A stretch of 64,000 bases of DNA from Marivirga arenosa (GTDB taxonomy: Bacteria > Bacteroidota > Bacteroidia > Cytophagales > Cyclobacteriaceae), in assembly GCF_030503875.2 (NCBI RefSeq), contig NZ_CP129968.2, positions 434,001 to 498,000 of the forward strand, given 5' to 3'. The notes beneath the pieces were generated by a model. It was not told the DNA's origin and searched no databases. It was given only the letters and a program-made list of their open reading frames with translations. The position numbers and the translations under genes are program-made. Numbering within the stretch: the first letter of the stretch is position 1; each line of letters begins with the position of its first letter. Below, piece after piece: positions 17,998-27,646 of the stretch.

Positions 17998-18026
17998 TTT
18001 GTTCCAACAAAATTTAACTATCTTCG
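17998..18026 (+). promoter_or_regulatory. possible promoter for the DsbD-like gene
   Basis: TTTG at 17998-18001 and TATCTTCG at 18019-18026 (one mismatch to TAnnTTTG) are spaced 17 bp apart, 40 nt before the ATG at 18067. Confidence 0.42.
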
Positions 18027-18066
18027 TGTTTTAGTTTTTAAGACGAATAGCCGTTATTAAAAGTTT

Positions 18067-20103
18067 ATGAAATATTTAATATACAGTCTACTGCTAGTAG
18101 GAACCATTTTGCAAAGTTCTTTTGCACAAGTTATAAAACCAATAAGCTGGGAAAGTTCGATTTTAGAAGAAAATGTAGAAGTTGGAGACACTGCTACTAT
18201 CTCTTTTAGAGCTAAAATTGATGAAAACTGGTATTTGTATTCCTCAGATTTTGATCCTGATTTGGGTCCTATGCTTACAGAATTTGAGTTTGTTGAAGAT
18301 GATTCTTACCAATTAGTTGATAGCATCATTCCTATTAATCCTTCAGAAGGATATGATGAAATCTGGGAAGGAAATTATACTTATTTCAAAAAGAATGCTG
18401 AGTTCCAGCAAAAGGTAATCATTAAAGAAATTCCATTCAGAATAGAAACTAGTAATAGCTACCAAGTTTGTTCTGATGTAGATGGGAAGTGTATTCCTTT
18501 CAGTGATGATTTTTTATTTGGTAAAAAACTGGCTTCTAAGAAAGACGAAGCGAAAGACTCTAAAGTAGATAAAGAAGTAAGAAAAGATAAAGTAGAAGGA
18601 AATTCTGGCTTAGACTTAACCCAAAAAGATTCTACTTCACCTTATTCCCTCTTAGGCTTTATGTTGGTGGCTTTTTTAGCAGGTTTGGCAGCACTTTTAA
18701 CACCTTGTGTTTTCCCCATGATTCCGATGACGGTAACCTTTTTTACAGGTAAAGCCAAGACAAGAGCTGGAGCTATCCGTCAGGCTGTAATTTATGGTTT
18801 GTCCATAGTGGTTATTTATGTTGTAGCAGGGACAATAATTGCGGTAATTAATGGACCTGAATTTGCAAACTGGTTGAGTACGCACTGGATTCCAAATGTA
18901 TTTTTCTTTTTGGTATTCTTCATTTTTGCACTTTCTTTTTTAGGTCTTTTCGAAATCAATTTGCCTTCATCTTTTGTGAATAAAGTGGATGCAAAAGCTG
19001 ATAAAGGAGGCTTGGGAGGCGTGTTTTTCATGGCCTTTACTTTAGTTTTGGTATCATTTAGCTGTACCGGACCTATAGTGGGAAGTATTTTAGTTGAATC
19101 CGCTGGAGGAATGGTAATAAAACCCTTATTAGGAATGTTTGCTTTTAGTATGGCATTCGCAATTCCATTTACACTTTTTGCTATTTTCCCTGAATGGTTG
19201 AATAACCTACCAAAATCTGGAGGATGGCTGAATTCGGTAAAAGTAGTTTTAGGATTTTTAGAATTAGCCTTAGGTTTAAAGTTCTTAAGCATAGCAGATC
19301 AGGTTTATCACTGGGGAATATTAGACAGAGATATTTACTTAGTGCTTTGGATTGTGATTTTTGGAATGCTTGGCCTTTACCTTTTAGGAAAACTTAGATT
19401 ACCGGGTGATAGCCCTATAGAGAAGCTTTCTGTTAGCAGACTAATGCTATCAATTGTTACTTTCAGTTTTGTGCTTTATATGATTCCAGGATTATTTGGT
19501 GCTCCTCTAAAAGCTCTATCTGGTTATTTACCTCCTATGAGTTCTCATGATTTTGACCTACCAACATTAATTCGTGAGAACAGTGGAGGTTCTGTAACAG
19601 CGAGCTCAGAAGACCAATTATGTGAAGAGCCAAAGTATGCTGATATGCTTCATTTCCCTCATGGGATAAAAGGTTATTTCGATTATGAACAAGCTTTAGC
19701 TTGTGCAAAAGAACAAGGAAAACCAATTTTTGTAGACTTTACTGGTCACGGTTGCGTGAATTGTCGAGAAATGGAAGCAAGAGTTTGGTCTGATCCTAAA
19801 GTATTAAGCCGATTGAAAAATGATTTTGTTATGTTAGCATTATACGTGGATGAAAAAACTGAATTGCCTGAAAGTGAGTGGTATACCAGTGAATATGATG
19901 GTAAGGTGAAAAAGACCATGGGTAAGCAAAATGCTGATTTTCAAATCACTCGCTTTAATAACAATGCTCAGCCTTATTATGTACTTCTCGATACTAATGG
20001 CGAACTATTAGTGGAGCCTATTGCTTATGAAAGAAGTATTAGCAAGTTTGTAGACTTCTTAGAAACAGCTAAAGAAAAGTTTGAAGCCAAAAACAAACCT
20101 TAA
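18067..20103 (+). CDS. DsbD-type thiol:disulfide interchange protein
   Basis: A 678-residue protein in three parts. A signal peptide (MKYLIYSLLLVGTILQSSFAQ) precedes a periplasmic DsbD-alpha-like domain with Cys in YQVCSDVDGKCIPF. The membrane domain of about eight helices starts AALLTPCVFPMIPMTVTFF (Cys in TPC) and has the second redox Cys in FSCTGPIVGS. A C-terminal thioredoxin-like domain has the CxxC in HGCVNCREME (Cys563 and Cys566). It carries electrons from cytoplasmic thioredoxin to periplasmic substrates such as apocytochromes, which fits the ccm operon in this window. The domain order is that of full-length DsbD. Confidence 0.93.
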   Translation: MKYLIYSLLLVGTILQSSFAQVIKPISWESSILEENVEVGDTATISFRAKIDENWYLYSSDFDPDLGPMLTEFEFVEDDSYQLVDSIIPINPSEGYDEIWEGNYTYFKKNAEFQQKVIIKEIPFRIETSNSYQVCSDVDGKCIPFSDDFLFGKKLASKKDEAKDSKVDKEVRKDKVEGNSGLDLTQKDSTSPYSLLGFMLVAFLAGLAALLTPCVFPMIPMTVTFFTGKAKTRAGAIRQAVIYGLSIVVIYVVAGTIIAVINGPEFANWLSTHWIPNVFFFLVFFIFALSFLGLFEINLPSSFVNKVDAKADKGGLGGVFFMAFTLVLVSFSCTGPIVGSILVESAGGMVIKPLLGMFAFSMAFAIPFTLFAIFPEWLNNLPKSGGWLNSVKVVLGFLELALGLKFLSIADQVYHWGILDRDIYLVLWIVIFGMLGLYLLGKLRLPGDSPIEKLSVSRLMLSIVTFSFVLYMIPGLFGAPLKALSGYLPPMSSHDFDLPTLIRENSGGSVTASSEDQLCEEPKYADMLHFPHGIKGYFDYEQALACAKEQGKPIFVDFTGHGCVNCREMEARVWSDPKVLSRLKNDFVMLALYVDEKTELPESEWYTSEYDGKVKKTMGKQNADFQITRFNNNAQPYYVLLDTNGELLVEPIAYERSISKFVDFLETAKEKFEAKNKP

Positions 20104-20115
20104 TTAAAGATATTG

Positions 20116-20123
20116 TACCTTTG
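20116..20123 (+). promoter_or_regulatory. -7 promoter element before the MsbA-like exporter gene
   Basis: TACCTTTG is an exact match to TAnnTTTG, 37 nt before the ATG at 20160. No convincing -33 element was seen. Confidence 0.55.
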
Positions 20124-20159
20124 CAAGGTCTATTTAATTTGAAACGTTAGCAATACAGA

Positions 20160-21956
20160 ATGGCAAAAAGAAGAAAAAGCGATTCGCTTAAAGAGGAAGA
20201 GAAAAAGCCACTCAACAAAGAAAATTTTAAAAAGCTCACCGGAGTTTTTCAGTTTATAAAACCCTATAAAGGTTACTTTATAGCAGGTTTATTCTTTTTA
20301 CTTATATCTAGTACTACTCTATTAGGCTTTCCATATGTTATGGGTAAATTAGTAGATGTAGCGCAAGGTAAAGCTTCTGGTGTTTTTACTGAAATCAATA
20401 CGGTTGCCTTCATCCTTATCGGAATATTAGCAGTTCAGAGTTTCTTTTCTTTCTTTAGAGTATATCTTTTTGCTCAGGTAAGTGAAAGAGCTATGGCCGA
20501 TATGCGGGCTAAACTCTACAATAAACTGATGAGTTTACCGATGGCTTTTTATGATAAAAGTAGAATTGGTGAATTAGTAAGTAGAATCACTTCTGATGTC
20601 TCTTTATTGCAGGATACTTTTTCTGTAACCTTAGCTGAATTTATAAGACAGGTTTCTACCTTGATTATTGGTGCTGCGATTATTTTTTATACCACTCCAA
20701 AATTAGCAGGCTTTATGATTGCCACATTTCCTATTCTGGTTATTGCTGCTATGGTTTTTGGTAGATTTATCAGAAAGCTTTCTAAAAAAACGCAATCGGA
20801 ACTGGCTTCTGCTAATGTGATTGTTGAAGAAACATTACAATCCATCAATATTGTAAAAGCCTTTACTAGCGAGTTAACAGAGGTAATGCGTTATCGTAAA
20901 TCATTGGATAAGGTGGTTAAAGTAGCATTGAAATCTGCTACTTTTAGGGGCGCATTTATTTCCTTTATAATTTTCGCTATGTTCGGTGGAATTGTAGCTG
21001 TATTGTGGTATGGTGCCAGCTTAGTTCAAGAGGGTAGCATGAGTGTTGGTGATTTACTAAGCTTTGTATTGTATACTACTTTCATAGGGGGTTCAATTGC
21101 CGGCTTAGGAGATTTATATGGTCAAATTCAAAAAGCTATTGGGGCTTCTGAACGTGTGATGGAAATATTGAATGAGGAAGAGGAGCTTCAAATCAAAGCA
21201 GAAGATAAGATCAAATTAAATGGGGCTATCCAATTTGAAAATGTTCATTTTTCTTACCCAACCAGGAAGGATGTAGAGGTTTTAAAAGGATTGGATTTAA
21301 CCGTTGATGCGGGTGAAAAGGTAGCTTTAGTAGGGCATAGTGGGGCAGGAAAATCAACTATCATTCAGTTATTAATGCGTTTTTATCCTGTTGATGGTGG
21401 CCAAATAATGGTGGATGGACAAGCGGTGACTTCTTTATCACTAAATGCTTTCAGACAGAATATCGGTATTGTTCCTCAAGAAATTATTTTATTTGGGGGT
21501 ACTATCCGTGAGAATATTGCATATGGTAAACCAAATGCTACTGAAGAAGAAGTAATTGCGGCTGCTGAAAAAGCTAATGCATGGATGTTTATTAAAGATT
21601 TTCCAGAAGGCTTAGATACTGTAGTGGGTGAAAGAGGCGTTAAATTATCAGGTGGACAAAGGCAAAGAATTGCAATTGCCAGAGCTATATTAAAAGATCC
21701 TAAAATATTGATTTTAGATGAGGCAACATCATCATTAGATGCAGAATCAGAGAACCTGGTTCAGCAAGCCTTAGATGAATTAATGCAAAATAGAACAACT
21801 ATTATCATTGCCCATAGGCTAGCTACTATCAGAAAGGTAGATAAAATATTTGTGCTTAATGAGGGCAAAATTTCAGAACAGGGTTCTCATCAAGAGCTTT
21901 TAGAATCAGAAAATGGTACTTACAGTAATTTGGTTAAGCTCCAATTACAGGATTAA
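20160..21956 (+). CDS. ABC transporter, fused permease/ATPase (MsbA-like)
   Basis: A 598-residue half-transporter: six membrane helices (about residues 35-330) then the ATPase domain with Walker A LVGHSGAGKST, Q-loop GIVPQEIILF, signature LSGGQRQRIAIARAIL, Walker B ILILDEATSSLD and the His-switch IIIAHRL. It works as a homodimer or with a partner in the inner membrane. Such type IV exporters flip lipids (MsbA) or export drugs and peptides. The next gene, 3 bp away, is an LpxL/HtrB-like acyltransferase, and the msbA-lpx pairing suggests a lipid A or other lipid substrate (inference). The basic N-terminus is cytoplasmic. Confidence 0.93.
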   Translation: MAKRRKSDSLKEEEKKPLNKENFKKLTGVFQFIKPYKGYFIAGLFFLLISSTTLLGFPYVMGKLVDVAQGKASGVFTEINTVAFILIGILAVQSFFSFFRVYLFAQVSERAMADMRAKLYNKLMSLPMAFYDKSRIGELVSRITSDVSLLQDTFSVTLAEFIRQVSTLIIGAAIIFYTTPKLAGFMIATFPILVIAAMVFGRFIRKLSKKTQSELASANVIVEETLQSINIVKAFTSELTEVMRYRKSLDKVVKVALKSATFRGAFISFIIFAMFGGIVAVLWYGASLVQEGSMSVGDLLSFVLYTTFIGGSIAGLGDLYGQIQKAIGASERVMEILNEEEELQIKAEDKIKLNGAIQFENVHFSYPTRKDVEVLKGLDLTVDAGEKVALVGHSGAGKSTIIQLLMRFYPVDGGQIMVDGQAVTSLSLNAFRQNIGIVPQEIILFGGTIRENIAYGKPNATEEEVIAAAEKANAWMFIKDFPEGLDTVVGERGVKLSGGQRQRIAIARAILKDPKILILDEATSSLDAESENLVQQALDELMQNRTTIIIAHRLATIRKVDKIFVLNEGKISEQGSHQELLESENGTYSNLVKLQLQD

Positions 21957-21958
21957 AT

Positions 21959-22879
21959 ATGAAATTTAAATATTATTTTCTAAAAGCGATATTTTGGCTT
22001 CTAAGTATAATTCCTTTTTGGTTTTATCATGGATTTTCAAGCCTAATTGCTTTTATTTTTATCCAGTTTAAACTCTATCGATATAAGGTAGTGATAAACA
22101 ATCTTAAGATTGCGTTTCCTGAGAAGTCTGATAATGAAATAAAGAAAATTGCTCACCGTTTCTATTATCACTTCACAGATTTGCTTATAGAAAGTATTAA
22201 AGCCTTTACCATTTCAGCTAATCAGATCAAGAAGAGATGGAAGATTAATGTTACTTCAGACATTCAAAGAATCCTTGATGAAAAGAGGAACATAGCCATT
22301 ATTATGCCACATTATAGTAATTGGGAATGGGGAGTTCCAAGTTTTTGTATGATGACCGATCGTAATCAACCTATTGGTTTGGGGATATATAAACCCTTAA
22401 AAAATAAGTTGATGGATAAAATAATGAAAGATAACCGATCTCGTTTTCCTGGTGCTAAACTTGTACCCAAAAATGATGTGTCTAAAGTAGTGAACAAGTA
22501 TAAAAATGATCATTTTATGTTGGGTTTCGCAGCAGATCAAGCACCTCATAACGGATATAGCGCTTATTGGATGGAGTTTTTAGGAAAAGAAACTGGCGTT
22601 TTTTATGGGGCTGAAAAATTCTGTAAAAAACTAGACCTAGTTCCGGTTTATGCTCATGTAAAAAAATTAGGTCGCTCTAAGTATGAAGTTGACCTTGAAG
22701 TCATCAGTGAAAAACCTAAAGAAACAGATTATGGATTCATAACTGAAAAACATATGAAATTACTGGAGGCGGATATCAAAAAAGAGCCGTATTTATGGCT
22801 CTGGACTCATAAAAGGTGGAAGCGTTCAAAACCTGCTGATTATGAGACAGTAAGAAGAAAAGAGAGAATTAAAAATTAG
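21959..22879 (+). CDS. LpxL/HtrB-family lipid A (lysophospholipid) acyltransferase
   Basis: A 306-residue inner-membrane acyltransferase with an N-terminal hydrophobic anchor (residues about 10-40). The catalytic HX4E motif is visible in MPHYSNWEWGVP. A second block (FAADQAPHNGYSAYWMEFLGKETGVF) matches the LpxL-type substrate region, and LWLWTHKRWKRSKP is the usual C-terminal signature. The family transfers secondary acyl chains to lipid A; related Bacteroidota enzymes may act on other lipids. It starts 2 bp after the MsbA-like exporter gene, suggesting a shared lipid pathway. Confidence 0.9.
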   Translation: MKFKYYFLKAIFWLLSIIPFWFYHGFSSLIAFIFIQFKLYRYKVVINNLKIAFPEKSDNEIKKIAHRFYYHFTDLLIESIKAFTISANQIKKRWKINVTSDIQRILDEKRNIAIIMPHYSNWEWGVPSFCMMTDRNQPIGLGIYKPLKNKLMDKIMKDNRSRFPGAKLVPKNDVSKVVNKYKNDHFMLGFAADQAPHNGYSAYWMEFLGKETGVFYGAEKFCKKLDLVPVYAHVKKLGRSKYEVDLEVISEKPKETDYGFITEKHMKLLEADIKKEPYLWLWTHKRWKRSKPADYETVRRKERIKN

Positions 22880-22939
22880 TCTACAAAGCAATTATTTTAC
22901 TAGGAGTTAACTTCTTGTATAACCTTAAAATTATTGAAT

Positions 22940-23671
22940 ATGAGTGAATCAAATAATGAAGATAAATTAGAATTAAATAAAATAAGAAAAGCTTTTAAAG
23001 ACAGAGATTGGAATGAAATTAAAAGCTCAGACTCTTGGGCAATATTTAAAATCATGTCCGAGTTTGTTGATGGATTTGAAAAGCTAGCTAAAATTGGACC
23101 TTGTGTTTCTGTATTTGGGTCAGCAAGAACTAAACCCGATCACCCTTATTACAAAATGGCTGAGGAGGTAGCAGCTAAATTAGTACGCCATGGATATGGT
23201 GTTATTACAGGTGGTGGCCCTGGAATAATGGAAGCCGGTAATAAAGGCGCTAAAAGTGAAAATGGTAAATCAGTAGGTTTAAATATTGTTTTGCCATTTG
23301 AGCAATTCAATAATATCTACATTGATCCAGATAAATTAATCACTTTTGATTATTTCTTCGTTAGAAAAGTAATGTTCGTAAAGTATGCTCAAGGCTTTGT
23401 GGTGATGCCTGGTGGTTTTGGAACTATGGATGAGCTTTTTGAAGCCTTAACCTTAATACAAACTCACAAAATAGGTAGATTTCCTATTGTTTTAGTAGGT
23501 AAAAAGTTTTGGGGAGGATTAATCGACTGGATAAAAGACACATTGATTGAAGCAGAAAACAATGTAAGTCCGGAGGATCTGGAGCTTTTCACAGTAGTTG
23601 ATACTCCAACTGAGGCAGTGAAAGTGATTGATAACTTTTACTCACAGTTCATGTTATCACCTAACTTTTAG
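22940..23671 (+). CDS. LOG family protein (TIGR00730, lysine-decarboxylase-like fold)
   Basis: A 243-residue Rossmann-like protein with both signature motifs of the LONELY GUY family: VITGGGPGIMEAGNKGA and MPGGFGTMDELFEALTLIQ (PGGxGTxxE). Characterised members hydrolyse nucleoside 5'-monophosphates to the free base and ribose 5-phosphate; many bacterial copies are housekeeping nucleotidases rather than cytokinin producers. I chose ATG 22940 (MSESNNEDK); the frame opens at a TTG six bases earlier. It lies within a co-directional run with the acyltransferase and the lytic transglycosylase gene, which follows 17 bp later. Confidence 0.9.
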   Translation: MSESNNEDKLELNKIRKAFKDRDWNEIKSSDSWAIFKIMSEFVDGFEKLAKIGPCVSVFGSARTKPDHPYYKMAEEVAAKLVRHGYGVITGGGPGIMEAGNKGAKSENGKSVGLNIVLPFEQFNNIYIDPDKLITFDYFFVRKVMFVKYAQGFVVMPGGFGTMDELFEALTLIQTHKIGRFPIVLVGKKFWGGLIDWIKDTLIEAENNVSPEDLELFTVVDTPTEAVKVIDNFYSQFMLSPNF

Positions 23672-23688
23672 TATCAAAAATATTTTTT

Positions 23689-24606
23689 ATGTCAGACAGC
23701 AGGTATGCTTTAATTATTTCTATTGCTTCACTTTTAACCGTTTTAGTGGTTGCCTTTTATGGAATTAATAAAAATGTTAAGCAAGATCAATATTTAGAGC
23801 AGCCAAAACGTCCTATTGCATTTACAAATGCGAAGACTATTCCTTTACCTGATAAAATTGATTTAGCAGGTGAAGTTGTACCGTTAGACATTGATGATGT
23901 AAAAGAAAGGCTAGATAAAGAGTTACATATTAATTCTTACTGGCATAACAATACCATTTTCCTATTTAAGAGAGCCAGCAGATGGTTTCCAATTATAGAA
24001 CCGATCTTAAAAGAAAATGGCATTCCGGATGATTTCAAGTATTTAGCTTTAATTGAAAGTGGCTTAGAAAATGTACAAAGCTACGCGGGAGCTGTTGGTT
24101 TCTGGCAAATATTGAAAAGTACAGGACGGGAGTATGGACTAGAAATAAACCGGGATGTGGATGAAAGGTATCATCCGATAAAATCTACTGAAGCAGCCTG
24201 TAAATACTTTAAAAGAGCATTTAATAAGTTTGGTAACTGGACATTAGTTGCAGCATCTTATAATAGGGGAATGAGAGGTATGCAAAATGCTTTAGATCAT
24301 CAAAAAGTTGATAATTATTATGATTTAATGCTGAATGATGAGACCTCTAGGTATGTATTTAGAATTCTGGCCATAAAACAGATTTTTGAAACACCTGAAG
24401 ATTATGGTTTAGATATAAGCAAAGAACATCTTTATCAGCCGTATCAATATAGATTCGATACATTGCGTAATTCTACAGATTGGGTAGAATATGCGAATGA
24501 ACAAAAAGTAACCTATAAAACCCTCAGAATTTATAATCCATGGATTCAAGATGATGACATTCGTGTAGGAAGGGGTGAATATTATGTGGTTAGTTTACCT
24601 AAATAA
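23689..24606 (+). CDS. lytic transglycosylase domain protein (SLT family)
   Basis: A 305-residue protein anchored by an N-terminal helix (YALIISIASLLTVLVVAFYG). The catalytic domain has the family motifs in order: YLALIESGLENVQSYAGAVGFWQIL with the catalytic Glu123, then YHPIKSTEAACKYFKRAF and LVAASYNRGMRGM. It would cleave peptidoglycan glycan strands to anhydromuropeptides at the outer face of the inner membrane. The C-terminal part (KTLRIYNPWI) looks like a degenerate LysM-type binding module. Context with envelope genes fits a cell-wall remodelling role. It converges with the next gene, with only 2 bp between stops. Confidence 0.92.
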   Translation: MSDSRYALIISIASLLTVLVVAFYGINKNVKQDQYLEQPKRPIAFTNAKTIPLPDKIDLAGEVVPLDIDDVKERLDKELHINSYWHNNTIFLFKRASRWFPIIEPILKENGIPDDFKYLALIESGLENVQSYAGAVGFWQILKSTGREYGLEINRDVDERYHPIKSTEAACKYFKRAFNKFGNWTLVAASYNRGMRGMQNALDHQKVDNYYDLMLNDETSRYVFRILAIKQIFETPEDYGLDISKEHLYQPYQYRFDTLRNSTDWVEYANEQKVTYKTLRIYNPWIQDDDIRVGRGEYYVVSLPK

Positions 24607-24608
24607 AT

Positions 24609-25229
24609 TTAGAATATAACTCCAATTTCTAATCCCACATAATCTGTTCTAAGATTGAAACTATCTTCATAAATTGAAGTATTGATGGTGTTTAATAATC
24701 CTCTTTGATAAATCACACCTCCAAAAAGTTTTGTATTTATCCCTATTCCATATTCTAAACCTATTGCTAAAAGGGAATTGAGATCAATAAATCTAAAACT
24801 TGTAACAATGTTGTCTGGATCTCCTTCATCATTGGTGTTGAAATCAACGGTACCACCAAATTGAAAATATAGTTTTTTATCTAAACCAATTTCTTCTGTA
24901 AAAAGCTTAAGAGTAAGAGGTACTTGCAAATATTGCGGATTATAATCTTCGCTATAAACTATTCCTAATGAATCAGCCGTAAATGAAGCTCTTTTTGCGG
25001 TGAAAATTAATCCTGTACTGAAATAATGGTTTTCTTTAAACTCTATGTCAAAAACTGGCCCTAGCTGAAATCGAAGCCCTACTCCTTCAGTTCCAAAATC
25101 TGTATTTTCAGCTTCTGAATCAATCCTATTAAATGAAATATTGGGTCCTGCTTTAAAGCCAAATCTCACTTGGGCTTCAGCAAAATAAACTGAAGACAGG
25201 AATAAGATAGAAAAGAGCAATTTTTTCAT
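24609..25229 (-). CDS. PorT-like outer-membrane beta-barrel protein
   Basis: A 206-residue secreted barrel: signal peptide MKKLLFSILFLSSVYFAEAQ, then VRFGFKAGPNISFNRID, the typical opening of Bacteroidota porin-family/PorT-like proteins, and alternating strands such as LGPVFDIEFKENHYFSTGL, YLQVPLTLKLF and IGLEYGIGINTKLFGGV. The C-terminus ends in a strand with a final Phe (GLEIGVIF), as expected for BAM-assembled barrels. PorT itself functions in T9SS, but this generic family has many members of unknown role and I do not assign it to the secretion machinery. Confidence 0.82.
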   Translation of the reverse strand: MKKLLFSILFLSSVYFAEAQVRFGFKAGPNISFNRIDSEAENTDFGTEGVGLRFQLGPVFDIEFKENHYFSTGLIFTAKRASFTADSLGIVYSEDYNPQYLQVPLTLKLFTEEIGLDKKLYFQFGGTVDFNTNDEGDPDNIVTSFRFIDLNSLLAIGLEYGIGINTKLFGGVIYQRGLLNTINTSIYEDSFNLRTDYVGLEIGVIF

Positions 25230-25271
25230 TTATTTTGAGTTTGATTTCATGACAAATATAATCAATGACTT

Positions 25272-26288
25272 ATGCAAAAAAATATATATAGAGTATTTAG
25301 TTTTTTGTTAGTGGGCCTATCATTTTATTCATGTTCAGATGACTCAGATCAGTTTTGTGACAACGCTCCGAATGTCAGCGGTATTGAAGCTAACATTAAA
25401 ATGAACGACCTTACTGATGATATGGTATCTCTTAGTTCTGAAAAGGAGGCATTAACATTCATTGAAGAGAATCCTTTTGTAGCAGATTATTTTTTTGAAA
25501 GAAGTAGATATGGTGCTGATTCTATTATTGCTTCTAGTATGGTCAATATATTTTCAAATCCTTCCTATAAGGATACTCTTTATCAACAAGTAAAAAACAC
25601 TTTCGGTGATTTCTCTGGAATAAAGAATGACTTTGAAAATGCATTCAAGCATTATAAATATTATTATCCTGATGTTTATGTACCAACTCTTGAGTTTGTA
25701 TTAACAGGTTTAAGAAAGGATTTATATGTATCCGATAGTTTGATAAGTGTGGCTGCAGACTATTTCTTGGGTCCTGATGCAGCTTATGTTCCTAATGGCA
25801 TTCCTGATTATATATTAATGCGCTATGAAAAGGAATATATTGTTCCTATGACCATGCTGTTGCTTACTCAAAAACAAAATCAAACAGATCAATCCGACAA
25901 CAGCCTTTTAGCAGATATGGTTTTTTATGGTAAGTCTTATTATATGACTAAAATGACCATTCCTTGTACACCGGATTCATTATTAATTGGCTATACAGCA
26001 AAGGAAATGGAGGACATAAATAAAAATGAACATATCATTTGGGCTAATTTTTTAGAAAATGACTTATTATATGAAACAAGTCATTTCATGAAGAATAAAT
26101 TTATTGGTGAAAGACCTAAAACATTTGAAATTAGCCAACAGTGCCCAGGTAGAATCGGTATTTGGGTAGGTTGGCAAATTGTAAAAGCTTATATGAAGAA
26201 CAATCCTGAAGTTACAGTTCAAGAGTTAATGGAAAATACAGATGCTCAAGATATATTTAGTAAATCGCGATATAAACCTAAAGGATAG
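25272..26288 (+). CDS. gldB: gliding motility lipoprotein GldB
   Basis: A 338-residue lipoprotein: signal peptide with lipobox FYSC (MQKNIYRVFSFLLVGLSFYSC). The body matches GldB: DYFFERSRYG, the region VAADYFLGPDAAYVPNGIPDYILMRYE, and the C-terminal CPGRIGIWVGWQIVKAYMKNNP. In Flavobacterium johnsoniae GldB is needed for gliding and contributes to T9SS function. The family has a zincin-like fold but the key metal residues cannot be shown here. gldC, often next to gldB, is not adjacent. With the T9SS sorting domain at the right edge, this argues for a gliding organism. Confidence 0.86.
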   Translation: MQKNIYRVFSFLLVGLSFYSCSDDSDQFCDNAPNVSGIEANIKMNDLTDDMVSLSSEKEALTFIEENPFVADYFFERSRYGADSIIASSMVNIFSNPSYKDTLYQQVKNTFGDFSGIKNDFENAFKHYKYYYPDVYVPTLEFVLTGLRKDLYVSDSLISVAADYFLGPDAAYVPNGIPDYILMRYEKEYIVPMTMLLLTQKQNQTDQSDNSLLADMVFYGKSYYMTKMTIPCTPDSLLIGYTAKEMEDINKNEHIIWANFLENDLLYETSHFMKNKFIGERPKTFEISQQCPGRIGIWVGWQIVKAYMKNNPEVTVQELMENTDAQDIFSKSRYKPKG

Positions 26289-26392
26289 CAACATTTTTAC
26301 TTAAAATAGTAATTAAGCAATAAATTTATTTCTGAATTCTTATTGTAGAATTATTTATCTAATTTATAAGCAATTAGATAAATGGCTGTACT

Positions 26393-27646
26393 ATGAATCC
26401 TGCTGAAAAAGGTTGGTTAAAAGAATATATTAAGTTTAGGGGTCCTCATCCAATTGACCTAAGTCAATATATGATTAAGGACGAAGATAGCTTGCTATAT
26501 AAAATTGTTCAACCAACAGGATTAATCTACGGTCATCCTATTCATGCTCCGGGAATCCGTCACCCAAAAGAGCAAAGATGGAATAGCTTAAGTAAAATGA
26601 AAATCGTTTTGCTTGAGAGCTTTATTCATAGCGCTAGTTTAAAAGTGAATAGCCTTCCAGAAACAGCTTCAGATTGGGAAAGCTATTATCATGATACCAG
26701 TAAATCAATTGCGGAGTTTTATCAAGTTTTAGACCCTCAGGTTAGTAAAAAGAAATATTTTTTCTTTAGACCAGCAAAAAGGGATGATATCCGCTTTACA
26801 GAAAAGATTTTACACAGGAGATTATTTTTAAAGTCTCGTTGGGATTATTTCTGGGCAAGCCTATTCCAAAACAGTTTGTTATTTTTAGATACTTATTACT
26901 TTGGAGAGTGGAGTGCTGGCAGGTTTCATAATATAAAATGGCATAAGGATGCTATTAAAATGCTGCTGCTAAAAGTTATTGCAGCGGCTGCTCATGCCAA
27001 TCAAATTATTGAACGCGAAGAACGAAATATGTTTTTCACCTTTTTGAATTCTTCAAACCTCACTAAATCTCAAAATAAAATTACAAAAGAAGCTTTTAGA
27101 AATGGTATTACTTTAAATGATATAGATTTGCGACAAGCAGATACTTGGTTGTTAAAAAAATACGTGCTTGAATTAGCTATTCTAATGATTTGGGCAGATA
27201 AAGTGGTAAGCACAGAAGAAAGGATTTTTTTAAGTGACTTAGCAAATAGACTTGGGTTAACAGAAGAGGAGCTAGATATAAGTTTAATTGCAATTGAATC
27301 TTTTGTGATTGAAAATTGGAAGGAAGTCTATTTTTTGCAAAGTAAGCATTCTTTTCAGGTGATAAGTGAAAATATTGTACAGAGAATTTCATTTGTACTA
27401 AATCAGCATAAGCAAAGCATTTCTACTGAAATTAGAGAAAGTAAAGAACTTTGGAAGTTGTTCGAAAAATCTAAGCAACAATCCCTAACGGATGAAGAAA
27501 AGGAAAAGATGAGAGTTCAATTAATAGACATTCTTAAAACAATACCAGCTTTTGTAATTATAGCTCTTCCAGGGTCATTTTTAACCCTTCCGCTACTTTT
27601 AAAAGTATTACCTAAAAGTGCTTTACCTACAGGATTCAGAGATTAA
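26393..27646 (+). CDS. LETM1-related biofilm-associated-type protein with TerB-like region
   Basis: A 417-residue soluble-start protein that matches the Bacteroidota family named LETM1-related biofilm-associated protein. A TerB-like helical region is in the middle (MLLLKVIAAAAHANQIIEREERN and LAILMIWADKVVSTEERIF, about residues 190-310, with acidic metal-type positions). The C-terminus carries a hydrophobic LETM1-like stretch (TIPAFVIIALPGSFLTLPLLLKVLPKSALP). Its function is not established; ion transport or membrane stress is suggested by the LETM1 relation. Its stop overlaps the stop of the convergent TerC gene by 4 bp. Confidence 0.78.
   Translation: MNPAEKGWLKEYIKFRGPHPIDLSQYMIKDEDSLLYKIVQPTGLIYGHPIHAPGIRHPKEQRWNSLSKMKIVLLESFIHSASLKVNSLPETASDWESYYHDTSKSIAEFYQVLDPQVSKKKYFFFRPAKRDDIRFTEKILHRRLFLKSRWDYFWASLFQNSLLFLDTYYFGEWSAGRFHNIKWHKDAIKMLLLKVIAAAAHANQIIEREERNMFFTFLNSSNLTKSQNKITKEAFRNGITLNDIDLRQADTWLLKKYVLELAILMIWADKVVSTEERIFLSDLANRLGLTEEELDISLIAIESFVIENWKEVYFLQSKHSFQVISENIVQRISFVLNQHKQSISTEIRESKELWKLFEKSKQQSLTDEEKEKMRVQLIDILKTIPAFVIIALPGSFLTLPLLLKVLPKSALPTGFRD

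Noticed and set aside
18816..19292. 158-codon ORF antisense to the DsbD-like gene
   Set aside because: It mirrors the DsbD-like membrane domain on the other strand; Lys/Pro/Thr-rich composition is typical of an antisense shadow.
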